Of a stretch of DNA of 64,000 bases, positions 51,401 through 58,188 are shown piece by piece; position 1 is the first letter of the stretch; each line of letters starts with the position of its first letter. Position numbers and translations under genes: made by a program. The notes beneath the pieces were generated by a model. The model made no database searches and was not told the DNA's origin. It was given only the letters and a program-made list of their open reading frames with translations. The stretch comes from Collinsella sp. (GTDB lineage: Bacteria; Actinomycetota; Coriobacteriia; Coriobacteriales; Coriobacteriaceae): contig DXMW01000004.1 of assembly GCA_019414045.1 (NCBI GenBank), forward strand, positions 1 through 64,000. Direction: 5' to 3'.

Positions 51401-53516
51401 CGGCAAGGTTTCCTTTGGCGAGCTCAGCTTCACCAATCCGGGCACCTACCACGCGACCGTGACCGAGAAAGCAAGCGGCGATGTCCTGATTGAGGACGAC
51501 GCGCATGCCTACACCTTCGACATCGCGGTGACTCAGACCGGTGCCGGCCTTAAGGCCGAGATCTCCAACGAGCGGGGCAAGAAGACCTTCACCAACACCT
51601 TCACGCCGCACGACAACACCAAGACCGTCACCAAGGCGAACGCCTCGGGCGCCAAGGTCGATGTGGATGGCAAGCCGGTGGGCGTGGGCGATATCCTCAC
51701 CTATACCATCGGCTGGGCCAATAACAGCGTCGACGACAGGGGCGCCGCGCAGGCGGCCGACGTGACGGTGACCGATGTCCTGCCCAAGGGCGTTAACTAT
51801 GTTGAGGGTTCTGCCGACGGTGCCGCCTACGACGCCGCGACGCGCACCCTTACCTGGTCGCTCGGCGAGCAGGCTGCGGGCGCCACGGGCACGCTCAGCT
51901 TTGACGTGAAGGTCTCCGCCGAAGCCGCCGTGGTCGACGACATCTCCAACACCGCCACGGTCAAGGTGGGGGAGAACGAATCCCAGACCAACACGACCCA
52001 CAACAGCGTGTCCCGCGAGGGCAGCATCACCGTCAAGAAGACGGTCGTCGGCGGCGACAGCCAGCGCGAGTTCGGCTTCACGGTCGCGCTGGCCGACAGG
52101 GACGGCGAGCCCGTCTCCGGCACCTTCGGCAAGGGCGAGGACGCCGTGACGTTTACGGACGGCAAGGCGACCTTCACGCTTAAGGACGGCAGGGAGAAGA
52201 CCGTCGCCGGCCTGCCCGTGGGCGCGCGCTACGCCGTGACCGAGGATGCCGCCGAGGGCTACACGACTGCTGTTAACGGGGCTGACGGCTCCAAGGCCGA
52301 AGGCGCCGTGACCGAGGACGGCGCGACCGTCGCGTTCACCAACACGTACGGAACGGCTACCGAGGGCAGGGACGTCTCCACCGCGGGACTCTTCACCAAG
52401 ACGCTCGAGGGCCGCGACTGGGCGGAGGGCGATAGCTTTCAGTTCGCGCTCACGGGCGAGGGCGGCGCTCCCATGCCCGATGGCTCTGCCGACGGCTCCA
52501 AGACCGTCAGTGTGACGGCCGCCGCCGGCACCAAGGCGGGCGATAGGGTCGCCTTCGGCTTCGGCCCCATCCGCTACATGCTCGACGACATCAAGGACGC
52601 CGAGTTTGCCGAGGTCGGCGGCAAGCGCGTGCGCGCCAAGACCTTCACCTACACGGTGCGCGAGGTCAGGCCCGATGACGGCTCCGCCATCGCCGGCGTG
52701 GCCTACGACGACCACGTCGCCACGATGACGGTGACCGTGACCGACGACGGCTCCGGCAACCTCACGGCCACGACGCCCGCGATCGCGCAGGCGAGCGGCG
52801 GCGACTTCGTCAACACCTACACGACCGAGCTCGACTACTCGGCCCGCGCGGGAGTGCGCCTGTCCAAGGCGCTTTCCGGCCGCGCCATGGAGGCGGGGCA
52901 GTTCGCCTTCACCGTGACCGCGGACGCTGAGACGGCCGCCAAGCTCGGCCTCAAGACCGACAAGGACGCCTACGCCGTGGCCGCGGCTGACGATGGGAAG
53001 GCCGACCTGGTCGACCTCATCGGCGCTGCTTCGGGCAGCGATGTGAAGTTCACCGACGCCGACGCGGACAAGACCTACCGCTTCACCGTCACCGAGACCA
53101 AGCTCGGCGGCGAGGGCTACGCCAACGACACCGCGCCGCGCACGGTGACCATCGCGCCCGCCTACGATGCCGCGACGGGCAAGCTTACGGTCACGACCAC
53201 AGTTGCCAAGGACGGTGTCGAGGTCGCACGCAGCGAGGTCTCCACAGCGGATGGCGCCACGGCGGCGCCCGCGCCCGTGACGGTCGCGTTCGAGAACTCC
53301 TACGAGGCCACCGGAAAGCTCGGCGGCGAGGGCAACGTGGCAATTAATGCCACCAAGACGCTGACGGGCCGCGCCGCGAAGGCGGGCGAGTTCTCGTTCT
53401 CCGTCCGCAATGCCCAGGGTAATGTGGTCGCGACCGCGACCAACCAGGCCTCCGGCGATGGGCGAGGCCGCGGGGCTCGCGTTCTCGCCCATCGCCTACA
53501 CCACCGACTCGCTTAA
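48381..53516 (+). CDS. Adhesin fragment 2: LRR end, beta-helix, Cna-B/isopeptide domains
   Basis: This 1711-residue open frame continues the LRR region (IPGYAFCY, LKSIGDWAF), then the beta-helix and most of the B-type domain stack. Its GTG start is only formal, because the frame is entered from fragment 1. It ends in nonsense after SGDGRGRGARV, where frame 3 continues with GLAFSPIAYTTDSL. Two stretches of about 100 bp near 50515 and 50790 are almost identical direct repeats, so intragenic recombination is possible. On its own it lacks a signal peptide and wall anchor. Confidence 0.8.
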   Translation: MDLSSLQNIPGYAFCYTPVKIAGLCDSLKSIGDWAFIWSNVAVQFPETLEKIGNYAFFSGTLPEQLSIPDSVTSVGTAAFSGVDGVKDVTIGRGLTKIPLDMFDGSTVQKITIENSRDDITDSENLPSSGVDIVYTRESIDDGVGDTVSNDSTKTLQELVSEAPNGKETVIKLEKHVKLGSTLTIPARKMIKITSDEPYTILAKKSGFSVLVNVAEGASLELSGKVSLSGRYNKGAIISSRGAVVLSDEAVVCDGAANTVNTGVIDVSGDKASLTMTGGVIEQCELKDAYCGAVHAKDGAHVVMKGGVIRKNHVSFSTDGDGNYLSSTGIMLMGDAHLEMSNGSIEDNAGYQGGAVVMYSEARNQRASFEMTGGQLVRNRGYKLGNRTPSGAVHVEGNAEFTLKGGKIEDNIAYSDGKGGGVCVVDRGLQQGGRDRTAFTMKGGSVSGNSASAGGGVYTYSDDVILSAGEIKDNAARNMGGGVYSEGNEYLVYSTLHIENALVVDNHAKKQGGGMWFCPTGDAKVYVQNGGLIARNSADEAGDDLVFTGFKDAKYKLTLANRAPGGGKVSWYRDGGLFNPEGTYAKTNTEIPRFSPGGGNGEPLSFTDATPNVALKSVMSEDVYNLGRGQTSLTISGNTAERGGGIGANGGVIIGKSENIDIPIKKVWENPRIPHPNKVKVNLKNGDTVIDSITLSESDGWEGAFSNLPQREASGSVIAYTVAEDPVEGYGSKVTGDAERGFTVTNTSTAKVSVPVEKKWVGPAAAKATVRLLADGKDTGESAELSKSNSWKHSFEGLAKYSRSGSVIAYTVAEDPVEGYSSKVTGDAKDGFTVTNTVKTGELDVSKTVVAREGLAVDADKIFKFVVEATDAMGRKVSGTYGDATFEDGKATLKLKDGQTARVTGLPAGTAYTVTERAAEGYTTAVNGAEGSKADGSISADQVASAAFTNTFDPAPATASVPELTKVLAGGRKPGLQEGEFTFELSLTDGAGNVLEGYPIEAKNDKDGKVSFGELSFTNPGTYHATVTEKASGDVLIEDDAHAYTFDIAVTQTGAGLKAEISNERGKKTFTNTFTPHDNTKTVTKANASGAKVDVDGKPVGVGDILTYTIGWANNSVDDRGAAQAADVTVTDVLPKGVNYVEGSADGAAYDAATRTLTWSLGEQAAGATGTLSFDVKVSAEAAVVDDISNTATVKVGENESQTNTTHNSVSREGSITVKKTVVGGDSQREFGFTVALADRDGEPVSGTFGKGEDAVTFTDGKATFTLKDGREKTVAGLPVGARYAVTEDAAEGYTTAVNGADGSKAEGAVTEDGATVAFTNTYGTATEGRDVSTAGLFTKTLEGRDWAEGDSFQFALTGEGGAPMPDGSADGSKTVSVTAAAGTKAGDRVAFGFGPIRYMLDDIKDAEFAEVGGKRVRAKTFTYTVREVRPDDGSAIAGVAYDDHVATMTVTVTDDGSGNLTATTPAIAQASGGDFVNTYTTELDYSARAGVRLSKALSGRAMEAGQFAFTVTADAETAAKLGLKTDKDAYAVAAADDGKADLVDLIGAASGSDVKFTDADADKTYRFTVTETKLGGEGYANDTAPRTVTIAPAYDAATGKLTVTTTVAKDGVEVARSEVSTADGATAAPAPVTVAFENSYEATGKLGGEGNVAINATKTLTGRAAKAGEFSFSVRNAQGNVVATATNQASGDGRGRGARVLAHRLHHRLA
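50515..50890 (+). repeat. Near-identical direct repeats inside the adhesin gene
   Basis: About 100 bp from 50515 recur from 50790 with few differences (shared core GGCTCCGTGATCGCCTAC and GGCTTCACCGTGACCAACAC). They encode the ends of neighbouring Cna-B domains and allow gain or loss of one domain by recombination. Confidence 0.75.
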
Positions 53517-55170
53517 GCAGATGGTGGCGGACGGTACCGCCACCAAGGCCGCCGATGGCTCCTGGGTCATTCCCTATACCGTTTCCGAGGACGGCACGGG
53601 CCGGCTGCCCGCGGGCGTGACGGCGGCCGTGTCGAGCTTCGGCATTACGGTCAAGGCGACCGATAACGGCAAGGGCGGGCTGGATGTGGTCGTGGTCTAT
53701 CCCGAGGGATCCGACGGCACGCTGTCGTTTGTGAACGGCTATAGCGCCGGCGAGGCGACGGTCGACATCGCGGGCACCAAGACGCTGGCGCTCCGCCAGG
53801 CCGGACTCGGCCTCACGCAGGCCGACATCGCGGGCAGGTACACCTTTAAGATCGAGCCGCTGGACGGCGCGCCCGCACCGGTCGACGCCTCCGGCAAGAC
53901 GGTGACCGAGGCGACCAACGACGCCGCCGGCAACGTCGAGCTGGGCCACGTCACGTTCAGGCAGCCGAGCGACCTCGATGGCGTCGAGATCGACGGCGAC
54001 GGCCTGCGCACCAAGACGTTTGCCTACCGGGTGAGCGAGTCCGGTTCGGTCGACGGCGTGGTCAATGACCCGACGGCGACCAGGACCTTCATGGTCAGGG
54101 TGGTCGAGGACACCGCCGCGGGCACGCTCGCCGCGGAGGTCCTGCCCGCAGAGGGCACGCCCGAGGGCAGGGGTGCGTTCGAGTTCACCAACACCTACGG
54201 CGTGAACCCGACGCCGAGCTCCGTCACCGACCAGATCAAGGTGAGCAAGAAGCTCAAGGGCCGTGACCTGGCCGAGGGCGAGTTCGAGTTCCAGCTGGTC
54301 GAGCTTGTCGCCGACGGCAGCGAGAGCGTCGCGGCGACGGGCAAGAACGCCGCCGACGGCACGGTCGCGCTCAGCCCCGTTACCTACACCGCGCCCGGCG
54401 CGCACAGCTACGAGCTGCGCGAGGTCGCCGGCACGGCGGGCGGCGTGACATATGACAGGGCGACGTACCGCGTGCGCACGACGGTCACCGATGCCGGCAA
54501 CGGCACGCTCGCCGTCAAACACGAGCTCATGGATGCCGAGGGCAATGCCGCGAACGACACCTCGGTGACCTTCACCAACGGCTACCAGGCCGCACCCGTC
54601 ACCCTCAAGCTGGGCGCCGCCAAGGTGCTCAAGGGCGCCGAGCTCAAGGCGGGCCAGTTTGGCTTTGAGCTCAAGGGCCGGGACGGCAAGGTCATGTCGA
54701 CCGCCAAGAATGCCGCCGACGGCAGCGTCGCGTTCGATGCGCTGACCTTCAAGCGGGCCGGCACCTACACCTTCACGGTGAGCGAGGTCGACGACGGCCA
54801 GGCGCACGTGACCTACGACAAGGCGGTGCACAAGGTCGTCGTCACGGTGAGCGACGAGGCGGCAGACGGCACCAAGACGGGCTACCTGTCGGCGAAGGTC
54901 TCCTACGAGGGCGACGCCAACATGCCGCCAATCTTCACCAACAGCTACGCCGAGGAGCCCGGGACCCCCGAGAACCCCGGCACGCCGGGCGGTGGCTCGG
55001 ACGGCGGTTCAGATAACGGCTCCGGCAGCGGCGCTAGCGGCGACGGCTCCAAGGGCGGCATGCCCGACACCGGCGACCGCAGCTTGCCGGCGGCCGCGCT
55101 CGCGGTCATGGCCGGCACCGGCGCGCTGGCCGCCGCGGGCGGCGCGGTCCTGTACCGCAGGCGCCGCTAG
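53410..55170 (+). CDS. Adhesin fragment 3: pilin-type repeats and LPXTG anchor
   Basis: This 586-residue open frame contains four further isopeptide-type repeats, each with a VTYD- or FEFTNTYG-like end. It then has a Pro/Gly/Ser linker and the sorting signal GMPDTGDRS, followed by a hydrophobic helix and YRRRR. Real homology begins at about 53461; the formal start at 53410 is out-of-frame sequence of fragment 2. A class A-type sortase would be needed for anchoring; none is in the window. Confidence 0.8.
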   Translation: MPRVMWSRPRPTRPPAMGEAAGLAFSPIAYTTDSLKQMVADGTATKAADGSWVIPYTVSEDGTGRLPAGVTAAVSSFGITVKATDNGKGGLDVVVVYPEGSDGTLSFVNGYSAGEATVDIAGTKTLALRQAGLGLTQADIAGRYTFKIEPLDGAPAPVDASGKTVTEATNDAAGNVELGHVTFRQPSDLDGVEIDGDGLRTKTFAYRVSESGSVDGVVNDPTATRTFMVRVVEDTAAGTLAAEVLPAEGTPEGRGAFEFTNTYGVNPTPSSVTDQIKVSKKLKGRDLAEGEFEFQLVELVADGSESVAATGKNAADGTVALSPVTYTAPGAHSYELREVAGTAGGVTYDRATYRVRTTVTDAGNGTLAVKHELMDAEGNAANDTSVTFTNGYQAAPVTLKLGAAKVLKGAELKAGQFGFELKGRDGKVMSTAKNAADGSVAFDALTFKRAGTYTFTVSEVDDGQAHVTYDKAVHKVVVTVSDEAADGTKTGYLSAKVSYEGDANMPPIFTNSYAEEPGTPENPGTPGGGSDGGSDNGSGSGASGDGSKGGMPDTGDRSLPAAALAVMAGTGALAAAGGAVLYRRRR

Positions 55171-55181
55171 CGATATGGACG

Positions 55182-55216
55182 AGTGGGGCGAATCCATCCG
55201 ATGGGTTCGCCCCACT
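55182..55216 (+). terminator. Terminator of the adhesin gene
   Basis: AGTGGGGCGAA pairs with TTCGCCCCACT, closed by a further TCCATC/GATGGG stem. The T tract is short, and the stem runs into the SRP RNA promoter. Confidence 0.7.
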
Positions 55217-55244
55217 TGCCGTGGCGGGCGGGAGCAGGTAAGAT
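55216..55244 (+). promoter_or_regulatory. Promoter of the SRP RNA gene
   Basis: TTGCCG (55216-55221), a 17-bp spacer and TAAGAT (55239-55244) lie about 8 bp before the expected RNA start. Confidence 0.6.
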
Positions 55245-55251
55245 ATACCGA

Positions 55252-55374
55252 GCGCCTAGCGCGTTCGATGGGTTCGGATGACGACATGTTCCGAATCTGG
55301 TCAGGTCCGGAAGGAAGCAGCCATAAGGAGCCTCTGTCGGGCATCCGAATCCATCGAGCGCACGGGCGTTTTTT
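55252..55374 (+). ncRNA. ffs: Small signal recognition particle RNA (4.5S type)
   Basis: The conserved domain IV hairpin is explicit: GGTCAGGTCCGGAAGGAAGC at 55299-55318, with the GGAA tetraloop and the asymmetric loop, and closing strand GCAGCC...GCC. Long flanking strands GCGTTCGATGGGTTCGGATG (55261-55280) and CATCCGAATCCATCGAGCGC pair to form the rod. A run of six T ends the gene. The RNA binds Ffh and targets membrane proteins to the translocon. The length (about 120 nt) fits the small bacterial form without an Alu domain. Confidence 0.95.
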
Positions 55375-55396
55375 GGTGCCGCGACATGGCCCGGCC

Positions 55397-55473
55397 GGCG
55401 GCAGGGCGCTTGGTGTCTCGCTGGTCCTCGGCTTTGCCTGCGGGATCGCTCGACTACCAAGCGCCCTGCCGGC
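55397..55473. repeat. Composite palindromic element after the SRP RNA
   Basis: The 18-nt arms (55397-55414 and 55456-55473) pair at 17 positions; TTTTGGT and ACCAAAA extend the pairing outside an internal loop. The 41-nt centre (GTCTCGCTGGTCCTCGG...) holds a weaker hairpin. It has the same general plan as the elements at 11776 and 30015. Confidence 0.65.
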
Positions 55474-55623
55474 ACTCGCGGGTAGCCGACCAAAACCACC
55501 TGAAGGGTCACATTTATCTGAATAATTTAATCCCGTGTCTTTTGCTGCTCGTTGGCGTTGTTTGGGCATTGATGGCTACGTGGTTCAAGAGGCGGCGGTG
55601 CTGTTGCTTGAATTTTTGTAGTT

Positions 55624-55665
55624 AAAGAGGCCCGTTTCCCTAGGTGGGGAAACAGGCCTCTTTTT
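55624..55665 (-). terminator. Terminator of the first coiled-coil LPXTG gene
   Basis: AAAGAGGCCCGTTTCCC pairs with GGGGAAACAGGCCTCTTT. A related stem follows the paralogue at 56880-56928. Confidence 0.85.
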
Positions 55666-55708
55666 GTCTCTGGGCTTGTGGATTGGCGAAGACAATAACC
55701 GCTGGCGG

Positions 55709-56665
55709 CTATTTTGAGTTCCTGATGCGGCGTGTGGCTGTGGCGGTTATTCCGAGGCCTGCGGCGGCGATTGCCGCGAGTGCGATTGCACTCGGCGCTG
55801 CATCTCCCGTGTTCGCGAGCTTGCCGGCGGTCGTATCTGCTTGCTTGGTGGAGCTCGATGGAGCGTATTTGCCGGTCGCGGGCGAGCCGGTGGGCTGCGT
55901 CGTCTCGGTCGGTTGCGTCGAGTTGGAGGGAGGCGTCGTCTCGGTCGGTTGCGTTATCTCGGGCGAGGCGGTCTTGTCCGCCGCGGCCTTTGCCTCTTCG
56001 TATGCCTTGCAGGCGTCGTCATAGGCCGTTTGCGCTCTTTTCAAATCGTCGAGGAGCGCATCCCGCTTGGCTGTTTCTCCGTCGAGATGGGTTTTATTAA
56101 ACTCCACTTCGCTTTCAAAGAAATAAATCAGGCTTTTATGACTTTCGAGGCGCATTCGGCAGTGCTCAAGCTTATCTTCACAGGAATTTTCTTGCATTAT
56201 TGCCTCTGTGATCGCCTCTTGCAACTGCCGAATAGTTTCGGCAGGAGTCGTGTAGTCGATTTTATTCAATTCTGCCTCAAGGGCTCTTGTCCGGTTGTGG
56301 GCCTTATCGCATTCGGCTTGAGCTGCATCGACGTTCGCTTGCATGGTAGGAAGGGATTCCTTATATATGGCGGCTTGCGCCAAATTAGTGTCGTAGTTCT
56401 CTTGAAAAATGGCAATTTTAGTATCGATTTCCGCAATTTTCTCGGGACTTGCGGCGTCTTTTGCGGCCTCGAGGTTTTTGAGCGCTTCCTGCATGGCTGC
56501 ATACGCTTTTTCCCTTGCGGCGGCCGCGTCTTCCGTCTGCAAGGCAACTGCACCGGTGGGGGAGCTGGTTTCCGCCGCGATCGCCGTTGCGGGGGCGATT
56601 CCCGCGACGAGTGCCGCGGAAAGGGCGATGCCCAAGGTTGCTCTTCTTGCGAGAATGTCGTTCAT
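55709..56665 (-). CDS. Wall-anchored coiled-coil surface protein (paralogue 1)
   Basis: The 318-residue protein has an N-terminal signal peptide (LGIALSAALVAGIAPATAIAA) and a central helical, charged region with strong coiled-coil character (about residues 50-230). A Thr/Pro-rich wall-spanning stretch (ETTPPSNSTQPTETTQPTG) follows, then the sorting signal LANTG with a hydrophobic helix and a TRRIRNSK tail. The ATG at 56665 is preceded by GAGGTGCCGAG. It is a tandem duplicate of the next gene: the signal, wall and anchor regions are nearly identical, while the coiled-coil centre has diverged. Binding target unknown. Confidence 0.88.
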   Translation of the reverse strand: MNDILARRATLGIALSAALVAGIAPATAIAAETSSPTGAVALQTEDAAAAREKAYAAMQEALKNLEAAKDAASPEKIAEIDTKIAIFQENYDTNLAQAAIYKESLPTMQANVDAAQAECDKAHNRTRALEAELNKIDYTTPAETIRQLQEAITEAIMQENSCEDKLEHCRMRLESHKSLIYFFESEVEFNKTHLDGETAKRDALLDDLKRAQTAYDDACKAYEEAKAAADKTASPEITQPTETTPPSNSTQPTETTQPTGSPATGKYAPSSSTKQADTTAGKLANTGDAAPSAIALAAIAAAGLGITATATRRIRNSK

Positions 56666-56879
56666 CTCGGCACCTCATTTCAAGGGTCGGCGACTCACTT
56701 GGTAGCACTAATGTAAGTATATCAGGCGGTTTGCCCGCCATTGATCGGGCGTGCGCGTATACCCCTTGATTAACAGCCATTAAATCTATCCCTTAAGGAA
56801 TGCGGCTTGCTGGTGTTGTCTGGGCATTGATGGCTACGTGGTTCAAGAGACGGCGGCGTTGGCATCTGTTTTAACAAGT

Positions 56880-56928
56880 AAAGAGGCCCGCTTCCTTCGT
56901 TTGAGTTGGGGAAGCGGGGCCTCTTTTG
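56880..56928 (-). terminator. Terminator of the second coiled-coil LPXTG gene
   Basis: AAGAGGCCCGCTTCC pairs with GGGAAGCGGGGCCTCTT, with a T-rich flank. It is homologous to the hairpin at 55624. Confidence 0.8.
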
Positions 56929-56970
56929 ATTTTGGGCTTGCGGATTGGCAAAGGCGACGTTCGCTGGTAG

Positions 56971-57975
56971 CTACCTTGAGTTCTTGATGCGGCGCACACC
57001 CGCGGTGGCTATTCCGAGTCCTGTGACGGCGATGCCTGCGAGTGCGATTGCGCTCGGCGCTGTGTCGCCCGTATTTGCAAGCTTGCCGCCTGCATTTGCT
57101 TGCTTGGTGGAGCTCGGTCGAGCGTCTTTGCCTGATGTGGGCGAATTGGTGGGCAGCGTTGTTCCGGACGGCTGCGCTGAGCCGGCGGGCGGTGTCGTCT
57201 CTGCCGGTTGCGTTATCTCGGGCGAGGTGGCCTTGTCTGCTGCAGCTTTTGCCTCTTCGTATGCTTTGCAGGCGTCGTCATAGGCCGTTTGCGCCTTTTC
57301 CAAATTGTCGAGGAGCGCATCTCGCCAGGCTGTGAACTGGTCGATATGGGCTTTATACTTCTCTGCATCACGCTCACGGTCATTAACTTGTCTTTCCTGC
57401 CTTTTGAGGCGGTCCTGGGCCTCGCGGAGCTCCATTTCGCAAAAGTCAACTCGCGCTTTTGCCGTTACGATCTCTTGGTGCAACGACTTTATTTGCTGTT
57501 TAATAGTTTCGGCAAGCTCCTCGTCGCCGAGTGCTTCGACTGCCTTAAGCTCCTCAAGTTTGTTGTCTAATTTTTCCCGGAGCTTGCTTACCCGGTTGAT
57601 GGCCTCGTCGTTTTTGGCTTGGGCTGCATCGATGTCCGCTTGCATGGTGGGGAGGGATTCCCTCAATTCGGCGGCTTGCGCCGCCATCTTGTCGCGGAGC
57701 TCTTGAAAACGGGCAATGTCATCATTGAATCTCGCAATTTTCTCGAGACTTGCGGCGTCTTTTGCGGCCTCGAGGTTTTTGAGCGCTTCCTGCATGGCTG
57801 CATACGCTTTTTCTTTTGCGGCGGTCGCATCTTTCGTCTGCAAGGCAACTGCACCGGTGGGGGAGCTGGTTTCTGCCGCGATCGCCGTTACGGGGGCGAT
57901 TCCCGCGACAAGTGCCGCGGAAAGGGCGATGCCCACAGTTGCTCGTCTTGCTCTTCTTGCGAGAATGTCGTTCAT
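56971..57975 (-). CDS. Wall-anchored coiled-coil surface protein (paralogue 2)
   Basis: The 334-residue protein has the same plan as its neighbour: a signal peptide beginning MNDILARRARRATVGIALSA, a coiled coil rich in KLREKLDNKLEEL-like heptads, a Pro/Thr wall region, and the sorting signal LANTG with anchor ending VRRIKNSR. The centre (residues about 75-230) differs clearly from paralogue 1 in sequence and is longer. The first 75 residues and the last 90 are close to identical. GAGGTGCCGAG precedes the ATG at 57975, as in paralogue 1. It would be linked to peptidoglycan by a sortase. Confidence 0.88.
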   Translation of the reverse strand: MNDILARRARRATVGIALSAALVAGIAPVTAIAAETSSPTGAVALQTKDATAAKEKAYAAMQEALKNLEAAKDAASLEKIARFNDDIARFQELRDKMAAQAAELRESLPTMQADIDAAQAKNDEAINRVSKLREKLDNKLEELKAVEALGDEELAETIKQQIKSLHQEIVTAKARVDFCEMELREAQDRLKRQERQVNDRERDAEKYKAHIDQFTAWRDALLDNLEKAQTAYDDACKAYEEAKAAADKATSPEITQPAETTPPAGSAQPSGTTLPTNSPTSGKDARPSSTKQANAGGKLANTGDTAPSAIALAGIAVTGLGIATAGVRRIKNSR

Positions 57976-58188
57976 CTCGGCACCTCATTTCAAGGGTCGG
58001 CGGCTCGGCTGGTAGCACTAATGTAAGTATATCAGGCGATTGGCGCGCCGCTGACCGGGCATGCGCACCTCTCCGCTTCTCTGGAAACCGAATCCCATTA
58101 GAAATGACGAGTTGTTTACGCTTCTTTTGGGCTCACCGTACTATCATGATTCGAATTGAGTGTGAATGATGATAGGGAGCGCCTTTTT

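Larger units (their letters stand above)
47402..55170 (+). pseudogene. Giant LPXTG adhesin gene split by two frameshifts (phase-variable or error)
   Basis: Reading through two single-base shifts gives one protein of about 2588 residues. Its parts are: a signal peptide (VVALCLALVLGFGCLSVGA); BspA-like LRR_5 repeats (about 47620-48770, units like AFRNCSSLTGIDFP); a right-handed beta-helix region rich in TGG and GGAV (about 48830-50340); and a long stack of Cna-B, pilin-isopeptide (FctA-like) and DUF11-like domains, each ending in FTNTF or VTNT (50350-54960). A Gly/Ser/Asp linker and the sorting signal MPDTG with hydrophobic helix and RRRR tail follow. It would be a wall-anchored adhesin. Frame breaks lie at G7 (48342-48348) and near 53460. 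The start is TTG 47402 after AGAAGGGAA. Domain names are family knowledge; the breaks are seen directly. Confidence 0.85.
55556..58045 (-). repeat. Tandem duplication carrying the two LPXTG paralogues
   Basis: Two units of about 1.2 kb (55556-56735 and 56816-58045) share the same upstream sequence (GCACCTCATTTCAAGGGTCG and GTAAGTATATCAGGCG), downstream sequence (GGGCATTGATGGCTACGTGG) and terminator. The promoter and 3' region were therefore copied with the gene. Confidence 0.85.

Noticed and set aside
49761..53492. A 1243-residue minus-strand open frame opposite the adhesin
   Set aside because: It mirrors the repetitive GC-rich domain stack and consists of G/R/H/V-rich sequence without any domain.
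50350..54960. Separate pilin genes instead of one adhesin
   Set aside because: The domain stack is one continuous frame apart from one single-base break, has only one signal peptide and one sorting signal, and no internal ribosome binding sites with signal peptides.
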